Positions 37,533 through 46,687 are shown, counted from the stretch's first letter. The stretch: DNA of 64,000 bases from a bacterium (GCA_905221545.1 CAJNDO010000006.1:86563-150562); one strand, 5' to 3'. A program made the numbers and translations. Notes: a model not told the origin generated them from the letters alone.

Positions 37533-40076
37533 ATGAAATTATTTTTTAAAACATATTGGACATATTTTGTTTCTTTCATCATTCCTGTATTGATTATGGC
37601 AGGAGTATACCTATCTCAAGGTATATACTGGAATAGTGACACCTCTCCTCTATTAGGAGATGGCTTTCATCAATACGTTATTTTCGATATAACTCTAAGA
37701 AATATCCTACATGGAAATGGTAGTTTGTTTTACACCTTTACAAGTGGTCTAGGACTAAACTTCTATGCCCTATCTAGTTATTACTTGGGTAGTTTTCTCG
37801 CGCCTCTGGTTTACTTTTTTGATTTAACGAATATGCCAGATGCTGTCTATCTGACAACTCTCTTAAAATTTGGATTGATTGGTCTGTCAACCTTCTTTAG
37901 TTTAAATAAATTATTTAAAAATATCCCTCAGACTTTAAAACTAGCTTTATCTACTTCCTATGCTCTGATGAGTTTCACTGTTAGTCAACTAGAGATAAAA
38001 ACCTGGCTGGATGTTTTTATCTTGATTCCTTTAATCATAACTGGTTTACACCTACTTATAACTAAGAAGAAATTCTCATTATACTTTACAAGTCTGTCAA
38101 TCTTATTTATCCAAAACTATTATTTTGGCTATATGACCGCATTGTTTCTTATTTTCTGGTATCTCTGTCAAATTTCTTGGGACTTTAAAACTCGAAAATC
38201 ATCTTTTCTTGATTTTGTTGTCACCTCCGTTTTAGCTGGCATGGCTAGTTTGATTATGACTCTTCCTACTCTGTTTGATTTACAGACACATGGGGAAAAA
38301 TTAACTGAAGTTACAAAGTTTCAAACTGAAAGTAGCTGGTATCTTGATCTCTTTGCTAAGCAATTCATTGCTTCCTTTGACACAACAAAGTATGGGGCTA
38401 TCCCAATGATTTTTGTTGGACTACTCCCCTTTATTTTGACCATTTCATTTTTTACGCTGAAATCTATTAAGTTTCACGTGAAACTTATCTATGCAATCTT
38501 CTTTACATTTTTAATTGCAAGCTTTTATATAGAAGCTCTTGATTTATTTTGGCAAGGCATGCATACTCCAAACATGTTTTTACATCGCTATTCTTGGATT
38601 TTCTCTACCTTGTTAATCTACACAGCAGCGGAAGTCTTAAATCGTCTGAAAGAAATTAAAATCTGGAATTTTTTAGTTTCACTTTTTCTTATAGTAACAG
38701 GATTTTTAGCTACCATCTATCTAAAATCGCATTATTCTTTTTTAACAGATTTGAATATTCTGCTTACTCTTGAATTTTTGGTTGTCTATTCGCTTTTACT
38801 CCTTGCATTTATCAAAAAGTTTATCTCTGTGAATCTATTTGCTATTCTAATCTCTTTATTTATAATGGTTGAAATGAGTTTAAATGCTTCATCTCAAATA
38901 GACGGAATTGCTAAGGAATGGGGATTTGCTTCTCGAAGTGCATATAGTAGAGATATCCCAGCTATGGAATCTTTCTCAACATATATTGGAAATTCATTTA
39001 CTCGTACTGAAAAACTACAAACTCAGACAGGAAATGACAGTATGAAATTTAACTACAATGGAATCTCTCAATTTTCATCTGTTCGAAATCGTTCAGCAAG
39101 CTCTACTTTAGATAAACTGGGATTTAAATCCTCTGGAACCAATCTAAATCTCCGTTATGCCAATAATAGTATTTTGGCTGATAGTTTATTTGGCATCCAG
39201 TATAATATCTCAGACAGTCCTATTGATAAGTATGGTTTTAAAGATATCTATCAAAAAGATAATCTTACCCTATATGAAAATCAATACTCTCTTCCGATTG
39301 CATTTGCTAGTCAATCTGTTTACAATGATGTCAAGTTCACTGAACATACTTTAGATAATCAGGCCTCGTTTTTAAATCAACTTGCTGACGTCAATTTTGA
39401 TTATTTTTCTCCAATACCCTATGAAAAAACAGAGAATACTGATGATTTGATTACTGTTACAAGTTCTTCAAATGAGGATGCAGCAATCCAGTATCAAATT
39501 GAAGTGCCAGAAAACAGCCAAGTTTATCTTTCTTTCACAAACCTTCACTTTTCTAATGACAAACAAAAGAAGGTTGACATCCTTGTAAATGGAGAAAAGA
39601 AAACTTTTACAACTGATAATGTCTTCTCCTTCTTTAATCTAGGCTATACAAAAGAAAAAAAAACTTTCAATATTAATATTAGTTTCCCTGGAAATTCACA
39701 AGTATCATTTGAATCTCCTACCTTCTATCGTTTAGATACCAAAACTTTCACCGAGGCAATTCAAAAAATTAAAGAACAACCTGTCACAGTATCAACTTCT
39801 AAAAATAAGGTCTTTGCTACATATGATGTCAAACAAGATACATCCATTTTCTTCACCATTCCTTATGACAAAGGCTGGTCTGCCTACCAAGATGGGAAGA
39901 AAATAGAAATTAAACAAGCTCAAACTGGCTTTATGAAAGTTGACGTTCCTAAGGGAAAAGGAACTATTACACTTTCCTTTATTCCCAATGGGTTTGTTAT
40001 TGGAGCAATCTGTTCCTTTACTTCTCTTTTTCTATTTGGAATCTATAATCACAAACGAAAGTCATCTAAGACATAA
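37533..40076 (+). CDS. YfhO-family polytopic membrane protein
   Basis: An 847-residue YfhO family protein. About 12-14 hydrophobic helices in residues 7-450 are followed by a large extracellular beta-rich domain and a last helix near the C-terminus (about 820-838). The family is GT-C-like, and Bacillus/Listeria members are linked to glycosylation of lipoteichoic acid or similar polymers. The exact substrate here is unknown. The early motif GDGFHQY resembles the family's conserved acidic loop. It contains a parS site and is flanked by terminators, so probably monocistronic. Confidence 0.88.
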   Translation: MKLFFKTYWTYFVSFIIPVLIMAGVYLSQGIYWNSDTSPLLGDGFHQYVIFDITLRNILHGNGSLFYTFTSGLGLNFYALSSYYLGSFLAPLVYFFDLTNMPDAVYLTTLLKFGLIGLSTFFSLNKLFKNIPQTLKLALSTSYALMSFTVSQLEIKTWLDVFILIPLIITGLHLLITKKKFSLYFTSLSILFIQNYYFGYMTALFLIFWYLCQISWDFKTRKSSFLDFVVTSVLAGMASLIMTLPTLFDLQTHGEKLTEVTKFQTESSWYLDLFAKQFIASFDTTKYGAIPMIFVGLLPFILTISFFTLKSIKFHVKLIYAIFFTFLIASFYIEALDLFWQGMHTPNMFLHRYSWIFSTLLIYTAAEVLNRLKEIKIWNFLVSLFLIVTGFLATIYLKSHYSFLTDLNILLTLEFLVVYSLLLLAFIKKFISVNLFAILISLFIMVEMSLNASSQIDGIAKEWGFASRSAYSRDIPAMESFSTYIGNSFTRTEKLQTQTGNDSMKFNYNGISQFSSVRNRSASSTLDKLGFKSSGTNLNLRYANNSILADSLFGIQYNISDSPIDKYGFKDIYQKDNLTLYENQYSLPIAFASQSVYNDVKFTEHTLDNQASFLNQLADVNFDYFSPIPYEKTENTDDLITVTSSSNEDAAIQYQIEVPENSQVYLSFTNLHFSNDKQKKVDILVNGEKKTFTTDNVFSFFNLGYTKEKKTFNINISFPGNSQVSFESPTFYRLDTKTFTEAIQKIKEQPVTVSTSKNKVFATYDVKQDTSIFFTIPYDKGWSAYQDGKKIEIKQAQTGFMKVDVPKGKGTITLSFIPNGFVIGAICSFTSLFLFGIYNHKRKSSKT
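38470..38485. other. parS site (ParB binding), inside yfhO
   Basis: Perfect 16-bp palindrome AGTTTCACGTGAAACT, with the TTTCACGTGAAA core of parS. About 10.4 kb left of oriC. Confidence 0.9.
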
Positions 40077-40104
40077 AAAAATCGACCAGTTGGTCGATTT
40101 TTTT
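40077..40104. terminator. bidirectional terminator between yfhO and yhgE
   Basis: Perfect ATCGACCA-gt-TGGTCGAT stem flanked by AAAAA and TTTTTT, serving both convergent genes. Confidence 0.93.
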
Positions 40105-42745
40105 AATCTTCTTCCATTTTCTTAGGTCGATAGGCTAGCATACCTAAGCCAGTAAATAGGGCTAATATCACAGCAAGGAAAATGACTTGATGATGAATAT
40201 TTCCTGTCATAGAAATTGTTTGTCGTAATCCAGAAACCGAATAACTCATTGGTAACCAAGGATTAATAGCTCTAAAGAAATTATTTGTCAAAGCAAGTGG
40301 ATAGGTACCTGCACTTGATGCTAACTGTAATAATAGCAAAATAAGAGAGAAGAAAGCTCCTACACGGCTATTCCATGTTGTTAATGCAGTTACCATAGAC
40401 ATAAATGTTAAGCTTGCGATAATAATTAAGAACAAGGTTCTCATTTCATGATTTGCTGTTAGACCAATAAGATGAACGCCACCATAGACTAAGAAAGCGG
40501 CTAAAACAGCTATAACTCCATTTATCTCAAAGCGAGATTTGAACCAAGCCCAGCGAGTTTCAGGATGACGACCTGAAGGTAATTTAGCAAAAATCATATT
40601 TGTTGATAATGCAGCGACAAAGAGAGCGACTGATATCATATAAGGAGCCATAGCAATCCCATTTACAGGAACTTGATCATTGTCTGTTTTTGAAAGATTG
40701 AGTGGATTTGACAAAATCTCTGCATTTTTAGATTCTGTTGATGCTGATTTGAGTTGATCACTAGCATTACCTAGTCCTTGTCCTAAAGAAGCAACTCCTG
40801 CCTGTAAATCTTCCAATCCAGAAGTTAACTTTGTTCCACCTTCTGCAAGTTTCCCAGATCCATCTGCCAATTTATTAGCTCCATTCTCTAATTGAGAAGC
40901 ACCTGAAAGTAACTGACTGGATTTGTCTGCTAATTGACCAGATCCTGATTGTAATTTATCAACTCCTGCCATTAATTCTTGACTCTTTTGATTCAATTGG
41001 TTAGAGCCAGTTGATAATTTTTCAATACCAGACACTAATTCTGGAGTTTTTTCAACTAATTGACCAACTCCTGCTGTCAAGTTAGAAGATTTTTGTGTCA
41101 AGGTAGTTGAGCCTGAAACTAGTTGATTCAAACTACCTGTCAAGGTGGAATTCTTTTCACTTAGTTGACTTGCGCCTTGAGAAACTTTATCAACACCTGC
41201 AGTATATGCCTTTACACCTGATGTAATCGACTGACTAGCAGGAACTAATTTACTCGTCACTGCTCCCTGTATTTCTGTTAATCCACTTGACAATCCTGTC
41301 AAAGAAGTAGAAGCAAGCGGTAATACTTGATTAGCTTGATTTTTTAATGTCGAAAGATTAGAAGATTGATTTTGTAAGTTTTCTAATCCTCCCTGTAAAC
41401 CTTGTACTAAAGCTATAATTGACTGAGCCGATTGAATACTATCAGTCGAATTTTGAGATACAGAAGCACTTATCTCAGCTTGTTGCTCACTTGTCAAGGA
41501 TTGATAAGCTGCTGTTGATTGAATATTTGCTAATGTAGTTGCTTTTTCAGACTGAGCACTTGCTAGCATTTGATTAGAAAGAGAAACTATACTTGATAAA
41601 ACAGAAGATAATTGTTTTGTATCTCCAACATCAATATTTTGAATAGCTTGATTTAACTGATTTAGACCAGAAGATAATTGATTAATTTGATCTTTTTGCC
41701 CAGACGAAGCATCTAACTTACTAGAAAGTTGTTGAATCCCTTCACTTAATTGCTCCACACCCATTCGAAGTGTAGCTGATTGACTAGATAACTGATTCGC
41801 ACCTGTTGCAAGATTTCCCACTCCGTTTGTATAGGCACTAACACCAGATGAAAATTGATTAAGACCAGTATTGAGCTGAGAAACACCGCCAGTATAGGCC
41901 TCTACACCAGTATATAATTGATTGATTCCTCCTACTAATTCAGGACTTTTAGAAGCTAATTGACCTAACCCGTTATCTAATTGACTCACTGCACTAGTAT
42001 ATGTAAGCAATCCACTATTAAAAGTCCCTAAGCCAAGATGAAGTTGTTCAACACCAGAAACATAAGCAGATAATCCTTTAGTAAATTGCTCCGTTCCATT
42101 TGAAAATGTTAAACTTGAAGCTGCTAAAGAGTGTAGATTAGTAGTTAATGTATGACTTCCTGTCACTAATTGATTCGCTCCATCAGTTAATTTTTCACTA
42201 CCAGAAGCTGCTTGACTCATACCATCCTTTAAATCGCTCATTTTGTTAAATAAGACTTTAGTATAGGTCTCGGTTACATTGGTAGAAACATTCTGCTTTA
42301 ATTGTGTCATCGCAGAATCGCTCATCTTGCTGGCAATAAAACTATGACCACTTGAAGTCTGATAATCGATTTGCATTTGCTCTGGATGATCCGTTAAAAT
42401 CGAAGCTGCTTTTTCAGATAAATCACTTGGTAAAGTCACTACCATATAGTAATTGCCATCTTCCAATCCCTTCTTTCCTTCCTCTTCATCTACAAAATGA
42501 AAATCTAAGGTTTTATTTTCTTTTAAATTAGACACCATGTCTTTTCCTATTGCCATGATATTACCATTATAGGAAGCCTCTTTATCATGATTGACAACTG
42601 CCACAGGTAAGTCAGACAATTGACCATATGGATCCCACATTGATGACAAAAATATGATATTGTACAGAGCTGGAATAAGAGAAATCCCTATCATGACAAT
42701 AATAAAGGTTGGTTTTTTTAAAATTGCTTTCCATTCTTTAAACAT
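40103..42745 (-). CDS. yhgE: YhgE/Pip-family membrane protein with long repeat region
   Basis: An 880-residue protein of the YhgE/Pip (phage infection protein, ABC-2 permease-like) family. One N-terminal helix (about 15-35) precedes a long extracellular region (to about 650) built of many degenerate repeats such as GxxQLxxG, YTxGVxQL and GxxxLxxxxxxL, then about five C-terminal helices. The frame opens seven codons earlier, but AAGGAG just before the ATG at 42745 and the conserved MFKEWKAI start favour this one. Substrate unknown. Divergently paired with a TetR regulator. Confidence 0.9.
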   Translation of the reverse strand: MFKEWKAILKKPTFIIVMIGISLIPALYNIIFLSSMWDPYGQLSDLPVAVVNHDKEASYNGNIMAIGKDMVSNLKENKTLDFHFVDEEEGKKGLEDGNYYMVVTLPSDLSEKAASILTDHPEQMQIDYQTSSGHSFIASKMSDSAMTQLKQNVSTNVTETYTKVLFNKMSDLKDGMSQAASGSEKLTDGANQLVTGSHTLTTNLHSLAASSLTFSNGTEQFTKGLSAYVSGVEQLHLGLGTFNSGLLTYTSAVSQLDNGLGQLASKSPELVGGINQLYTGVEAYTGGVSQLNTGLNQFSSGVSAYTNGVGNLATGANQLSSQSATLRMGVEQLSEGIQQLSSKLDASSGQKDQINQLSSGLNQLNQAIQNIDVGDTKQLSSVLSSIVSLSNQMLASAQSEKATTLANIQSTAAYQSLTSEQQAEISASVSQNSTDSIQSAQSIIALVQGLQGGLENLQNQSSNLSTLKNQANQVLPLASTSLTGLSSGLTEIQGAVTSKLVPASQSITSGVKAYTAGVDKVSQGASQLSEKNSTLTGSLNQLVSGSTTLTQKSSNLTAGVGQLVEKTPELVSGIEKLSTGSNQLNQKSQELMAGVDKLQSGSGQLADKSSQLLSGASQLENGANKLADGSGKLAEGGTKLTSGLEDLQAGVASLGQGLGNASDQLKSASTESKNAEILSNPLNLSKTDNDQVPVNGIAMAPYMISVALFVAALSTNMIFAKLPSGRHPETRWAWFKSRFEINGVIAVLAAFLVYGGVHLIGLTANHEMRTLFLIIIASLTFMSMVTALTTWNSRVGAFFSLILLLLQLASSAGTYPLALTNNFFRAINPWLPMSYSVSGLRQTISMTGNIHHQVIFLAVILALFTGLGMLAYRPKKMEED

Positions 42746-42758
42746 ATCTTCTCCTTTT

Positions 42759-42775
42759 TTAAACATATTGTCTAA
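42759..42775 (-). promoter_or_regulatory. candidate TetR operator 1
   Basis: TTAAAC-ATATT-GTCTAA, the same 6-5-6 palindrome as operator 2 with one changed base in the left arm. It lies between the yhgE -10 and the yhgE start. Confidence 0.6.
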
Positions 42776-42791
42776 AATTTTGATATAATAG

Positions 42792-42819
42792 ATTATACAT
42801 TAAAAAATCTAAATTACAA
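42792..42819 (-). promoter_or_regulatory. yhgE promoter
   Basis: TTGTAA (42814-42819) and TATAAT (42792-42797) on the minus strand with 16-base spacing. Confidence 0.6.
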
Positions 42820-42835
42820 GATAAAAAATTCATTT

Positions 42836-42852
42836 TTAGACAGATAGTCTAA
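42836..42852 (+). promoter_or_regulatory. candidate TetR operator 2
   Basis: TTAGAC-AGATA-GTCTAA, a 17-bp palindrome with perfect six-base arms, 20 bases before the tetR ATG. Its twin lies 77 bases away in front of yhgE. Confidence 0.65.
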
Positions 42853-42872
42853 TTTGTTTACAAGGAGGAAAT

Positions 42873-43415
42873 ATGCAAGAAAGTAACAAACGCTTAAAAA
42901 CAAAGCGAACTATTGAAAATGCTATGGTACAACTACTGATGGAACAACCATTTGATCAAATTTCTACTGTCAAGTTAGCAGACAAAGCCGGAATTAGTCG
43001 TTCCAGCTTCTATACTCACTATAAGGATAAGTATGATATGATTGAGCACTATCAAAGCAAGCTATTCCATACATTTGAATATATTTTTCAAAAACATGCT
43101 CATCACAAAAGAGACGCTATTTTAGAAGTCTTTGAATATCTAGAGTCAGAACCACTTCTGGCTGCTCTTCTTTCTGAAAATGGGACTAAAGAAATCCAAA
43201 ATTTCTTACGAAATAAACTTCATATCATGCTCAGTACAGATTTACAAAAGCAATTTATGCAACTAAATCTCAATACCACTGAATTAGAATATAGTAGCAT
43301 CTATCTAACTCATGCACTTTTTGGTGTCTGCCAAACTTGGATTGCACATGGAAAAAAAGAAAGTCCTCAAGAAATAACAGACTTTCTTATGAAGATGCTT
43401 GGTAATGCAAATTGA
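42873..43415 (+). CDS. TetR-family transcriptional regulator
   Basis: A 180-residue TetR/AcrR-like repressor. The N-terminal helix-turn-helix reads TVKLADKAGISRSSFYTHYKDKYDMI; the C-terminal ligand domain resembles the YhgE-associated TetR types. RBS AAGGAGG precedes the ATG. Divergent from yhgE with paired palindromes between them, so it most likely represses yhgE and itself. Ligand unknown. Confidence 0.9.
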   Translation: MQESNKRLKTKRTIENAMVQLLMEQPFDQISTVKLADKAGISRSSFYTHYKDKYDMIEHYQSKLFHTFEYIFQKHAHHKRDAILEVFEYLESEPLLAALLSENGTKEIQNFLRNKLHIMLSTDLQKQFMQLNLNTTELEYSSIYLTHALFGVCQTWIAHGKKESPQEITDFLMKMLGNAN

Positions 43416-43437
43416 TATAAAAAAATTGATATAAAAA

Positions 43438-43462
43438 GAGGAACACAGTTGTGTTCCCTTTT
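43438..43462. terminator. bidirectional terminator between tetR and the tRNA cluster
   Basis: GGAACAC-agtt-GTGTTCC stem with CTTTTAT on the plus side and TCTTTTTAT on the minus side, ending both tetR and tRNA-Glu/tRNA-Asn. Confidence 0.88.
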
Positions 43463-43469
43463 ATCTATA

Positions 43470-43543
43470 CTCCGCCAGTAGGACTCGAACCTACGACATC
43501 ATGATTAACAGTCATGCGCTACTACCAACTGAGCTATGGCGGA
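43470..43543 (-). tRNA. tRNA-Asn (GTT)
   Basis: 74 nt, minus strand. Acceptor TCCGCCA/TGGCGGA pairs fully, the D-arm is AGCTCAGTTGGTAG, the anticodon loop is CTGTTAA with anticodon GTT, and the T-arm contains GGTTCGAGTCC. CCA is not encoded. Confidence 0.97.
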
Positions 43544-43548
43544 TAAAA

Positions 43549-43620
43549 TAGTCCGTACGGGATTCGAACCCGTGTTACCGCCGTGAAAAGGCGGTGTCTT
43601 AACCCCTTGACCAACGGACC
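43549..43620 (-). tRNA. tRNA-Glu (TTC)
   Basis: 72 nt, minus strand. Acceptor GGTCCGT/ACGGACT, anticodon TTC in CTTTTCA, and T-loop GGTTCGAATCC. Identical by eye to the copy at 63872-63943 on the other strand. CCA not encoded. Confidence 0.97.
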
Positions 43621-43671
43621 TTCTATCTGTAGCAGATATAACCATTATATCAATTTCTTACTAATTGTCAA

Positions 43672-44424
43672 TCACTTTTGAGATTTTTTCTCTAAAATAT
43701 CTTTCAACTTTCTAATTTTTAACCTTGAAATAGGACAGCGATGATCTTCATAGAAAACAATTTCTAGATTTTTTCGATCAATTTCTCTGATATTGCCTAT
43801 ATTTACCAAAAATGACTTATGAGGAGAATAAAATCGCTGAGTATGTTTGTCCTTTTCCTGAATATCTGTCATGGTACCGTAAAACTCTTTGGCAAAATTC
43901 TTACCAATAATGCGCAATTTATGAGAGACTCCTGTCGTTTCAATATACAAAATATCATGGTAAGGAATTTTTAAATCATTTCCCTTGTAATTGTAGTCAA
44001 AATAATCTACAACATCTTCATTTTCAAGTAACATACTCTTTGTATAGAAGATATTTTGTTCAATTCTCTTCTTGAACATCTCATCATTGATATCCTTATC
44101 AACAAAATCTAGGGCTGATACCTGGTATTTATAGGTCAAAGTCGCAAACTCTGATCGACTAGTGATAAAGACGATAATAGCGTAAGGATTGTAATGACGA
44201 ATGAGCTGAGCCACTTCAAATCCCTTTTTCTCAATTCCATGAATATCAATATCTAGGAAATAAAGCTGATTTACTTCATCGTTCTCAATGTATTCTTCAA
44301 ATTCACGGACTTTTCCCGTTGTCTTGTATGATATTGGAATATTCGATTCTTTCGAAATTTCATCCAATATTCTCTCTAGTCTCACTTGATGTTCAATGAC
44401 ATCTTCTAAAATTAAAACTTTCAT
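43672..44424 (-). CDS. comE: competence response regulator ComE
   Basis: Phosphorylation-activated regulator of early competence genes, 250 residues. The receiver domain has the phosphoacceptor Asp58 (FLDIDIHG) and the C-terminal LytTR DNA-binding domain (about 140-245) includes FYSPHKSFLVNI. Overlaps comD by four bases. Expected targets in this window are comC and comX, both with ComE-type direct repeats. Confidence 0.97.
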   Translation of the reverse strand: MKVLILEDVIEHQVRLERILDEISKESNIPISYKTTGKVREFEEYIENDEVNQLYFLDIDIHGIEKKGFEVAQLIRHYNPYAIIVFITSRSEFATLTYKYQVSALDFVDKDINDEMFKKRIEQNIFYTKSMLLENEDVVDYFDYNYKGNDLKIPYHDILYIETTGVSHKLRIIGKNFAKEFYGTMTDIQEKDKHTQRFYSPHKSFLVNIGNIREIDRKNLEIVFYEDHRCPISRLKIRKLKDILEKKSQK

Positions 44425-45746
44425 TCAAATTCCCTCTTAAATCTAATGATTTGTCTAAATGTACTGCCTTCCATCTCTGTTTCTAAAATAATATTGTTGT
44501 ACTTATCTAATAATTCTTTCACATTATTTAATCCGACTCCTCGATTTCTTCCCTTAGTAGAGAATCCTAAGGCAAATAGATCTCCTGAAGGAGTCATCGT
44601 CATTTTACATGAATTCTGAATCACAATAACTGTTTCAGTTTCCATCTTAATAACTGCTACTTCCATCTGCTTTTTATAACTATCAGCCGAGCCTTCGACA
44701 GCATTGTTCAATAAAACGCTCATGATACGAACCAAATCCAATAGTTCAATTGGGAGCTTGGTAATCGTATCTTTTACTTCCAGTGTAAACTCTACACCAT
44801 TATTTCGAGCATAAACAATTGACTGAGCAACCAAACTTCGTAAAGCTGAATCTTCTATGTTGTTCAAATCAAAGTAAGTGTACTTATCTGAACGCAGTTT
44901 GTGATTAGCTTTAACCAAAACTTCATTGTAAACTCTGTCAATTTCTTGTAAATCACCACTGTCAATTGCCATCTGCATACTGACAAGCATTCCAGCATAG
45001 TCATGTCGAAAACCACGGATTTCATTATACAGTCCGACAATTTCATCTGTATAATTCTGTAAATGTTTCTGTTCAAATTTCTTCTGCTTCAAAGCAATCT
45101 CTTTCTCCTTTTGTTCTTTATAAGAATTCATTGCAAAGAAGGTCAAAAGTAAAGAGATAAAGACTATAGATGATAAAATACTTCCAAAACTATTCAAATG
45201 TTTAATTGTACTTACCATATCTGAAACGAAAGATACAATATGGAGCAGTAGTAAAGCAAAAAATATTTTTTTCAAGAAAGGATAAAGGTAGTCCTTGTCA
45301 AAATAGTCTAGTTCCAAGTGGAAATAATGAATGATTTTTAAGATAATAACATAAGTCAACACCGTTACAACAAAAAAGAATAACCCATAATATTGTGAAA
45401 CAAAATTGTCTCCTGTTATAGAGGAAAAAGTTACGGACAGAAAGGTATGAGGACTCTCATATAAAAGAGATAGTAGTAAACTGAGGAATAGTCCTCTATC
45501 CCTCTCATACTGTTTCATCCATCGAAAATAGGAATATAAGCCCAAAGGAAATAAAAATGTTGCAATCCCTAACCCATCTAAAGATAGAAAATAAAAAGGA
45601 AGACCAAGAACTATTTGTAATAGTAGTGTATAAGCACCAAAAATGTATAATTCCTTTGATTTTATTTGACCTTTACAAATTAAATGGTAACTGTGACTAA
45701 TAATTAAAAAATATAATATAAAATCTACTACTAAGAAAAAATCCAT
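44421..45746 (-). CDS. comD: competence-pheromone receptor histidine kinase ComD
   Basis: Membrane sensor for the competence-stimulating peptide, 441 residues. About six to seven N-terminal helices (1-205) form the variable pheromone-recognising part, followed by a coiled linker, the phosphoacceptor His248 in RGFRHDYAG and an HPK10-type ATPase region with GLNNVKELL. It starts 12 bases after comC. The N-terminal part should match the unusual pheromone. Confidence 0.96.
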   Translation of the reverse strand: MDFFLVVDFILYFLIISHSYHLICKGQIKSKELYIFGAYTLLLQIVLGLPFYFLSLDGLGIATFLFPLGLYSYFRWMKQYERDRGLFLSLLLSLLYESPHTFLSVTFSSITGDNFVSQYYGLFFFVVTVLTYVIILKIIHYFHLELDYFDKDYLYPFLKKIFFALLLLHIVSFVSDMVSTIKHLNSFGSILSSIVFISLLLTFFAMNSYKEQKEKEIALKQKKFEQKHLQNYTDEIVGLYNEIRGFRHDYAGMLVSMQMAIDSGDLQEIDRVYNEVLVKANHKLRSDKYTYFDLNNIEDSALRSLVAQSIVYARNNGVEFTLEVKDTITKLPIELLDLVRIMSVLLNNAVEGSADSYKKQMEVAVIKMETETVIVIQNSCKMTMTPSGDLFALGFSTKGRNRGVGLNNVKELLDKYNNIILETEMEGSTFRQIIRFKREFE

Positions 45747-45758
45747 CCTGCTACTCCT

Positions 45759-45890
45759 TTATCTTCTTCTAAAGAAATTAAACAAATTAAACAAAGCATC
45801 ATCTATTTTCCTCATCTCCCCACCTTGAATCTTTTGCAAGTCTTTTTCCTTCAAGGCTACAAACTGTTCCAATTTAACTGTGTTTTTCAT
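45759..45890 (-). CDS. comC: competence-stimulating peptide precursor ComC, unusual pherotype
   Basis: A 43-residue precursor. The 24-residue double-glycine leader ([20 protein letters not shown] ... GG) is typical of ComC, cut by ComAB on export. The predicted mature peptide is [19 protein letters not shown], 19 residues. It keeps the Glu1, the EMR start and the basic tail of the group, but matches neither pneumococcal CSP-1 (EMRLSKFFRDFILQRKK) nor CSP-2 (EMRISRIILDFLFLRKK). A perfect 9-base tandem duplication (45777-45794) encodes LFN twice. Followed by comD and comE. Confidence 0.96.
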   Translation of the reverse strand: MKNTVKLEQFVALKEKDLQKIQGGEMRKIDDALFNLFNFFRRR

Positions 45891-45917
45891 AATAAAATCT
45901 CCTAAAATGTTTTTTCT

Positions 45918-45933
45918 TGTAAGCTAACTTACA
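45918..45933 (-). promoter_or_regulatory. hairpin in the comC leader
   Basis: TGTAAG-TTAG-CTTACA palindrome between the -10 and the comC start; a small hairpin in the 5' leader. Its role is not known to me. Confidence 0.45.
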
Positions 45934-45939
45934 AAAACC

Positions 45940-46006
45940 ATTATACAAAATGGAATTTCATTTTAGATAAAATTCTCTCAACTGTCTTTTTTTTCTCCCA
46001 AAGTGT
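45940..46006 (-). promoter_or_regulatory. comCDE promoter with ComE direct repeats
   Basis: Two imperfect direct repeats on the minus strand, ACACTTTGGGAG (45995-46006) and GACAGTTGAGAG (45975-45986), spaced by two helical turns as in the known ComE site. A TATAAT -10 is at 45940-45945, about 29 bases further on. Confidence 0.9.
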
Positions 46007-46010
46007 ACTT

Positions 46011-46044
46011 TTTTAAGAAAAAAGCCGGGAAAATTCCCAGCTTT
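46011..46044 (-). terminator. terminator after tRNA-Arg
   Basis: AAAGCTGGGAA / TTCCCGGCTTT hairpin followed by TTTTC on the minus strand. It separates tRNA-Arg from the comC promoter. Read-through past the terminator here is reported to affect basal comCDE expression in pneumococcus. Confidence 0.88.
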
Positions 46045-46054
46045 GCTACTATAT

Positions 46055-46128
46055 TGATCCCAGCAGGATTCGAACCTGCGACCGTTCGCTTAGAAGGCGA
46101 ATGCTCTATCCAGCTGAGCTATGAGACC
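46055..46128 (-). tRNA. tRNA-Arg (TCT)
   Basis: 74 nt, minus strand. Acceptor GGTCTCA/TGGGATC with one G-U pair, anticodon TCT in CTTCTAA, and T-loop GGTTCGAATCC. CCA not encoded. It lies immediately upstream of comCDE. Confidence 0.97.
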
Positions 46129-46171
46129 TAACACAACCATTCTACCAAAAATTCAATTGAAAGTCAATTTT

Positions 46172-46651
46172 CTATTTATGATAGGGCGAACCCTGCTGTA
46201 TTGTAAAAGCCCTATAGATTTGTTCAACAAGGACTAGTCTCATTAACTGGTGGGGCAAGGTTAAACGGCCAAAACTGACAGAAAGATTGGCTCTCTTTTT
46301 TACATCCTGTGCTAACCCCAGACTCCCTCCAATAATAAATGTAAGAGTAGAAAATCCTTTTATAGAAGCTTCTTCTAACTGCTTACTAAACTCTTCTGAA
46401 GAAAGTGTTTTCCCTTCAATGGCTAACACAATAACGAAATCACGGTCACCAACTTTTGATAAAATTCTCTGACCTTCTATTTCTAAAATCTTTTGATTTT
46501 CTAACTCACTGGCCTTATCTGGTGTTTTTTCATCTGCTAGCTCAATCATTTCAAGCTTAGCAAATCTAGAAATTCGTTTTGAATACTCTGCAATACCATC
46601 TTTTAAATACTTTTCTTTCAGTTTCCCAACTGTTACAACTTTAATTTTCAT
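46172..46651 (-). CDS. rlmH: 23S rRNA (pseudouridine1915-N3)-methyltransferase RlmH
   Basis: SPOUT-class methyltransferase acting on assembled 70S ribosomes, 159 residues. The knotted SAM-binding core IIGGSLGL and the invariant C-terminal QGSPYHK are present. Divergent from htrA, with the DnaA-box cluster in between. Confidence 0.96.
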   Translation of the reverse strand: MKIKVVTVGKLKEKYLKDGIAEYSKRISRFAKLEMIELADEKTPDKASELENQKILEIEGQRILSKVGDRDFVIVLAIEGKTLSSEEFSKQLEEASIKGFSTLTFIIGGSLGLAQDVKKRANLSVSFGRLTLPHQLMRLVLVEQIYRAFTIQQGSPYHK

Positions 46652-46687
46652 GACTCTATTCTAACATATTCTCTATTTTTTCACATC

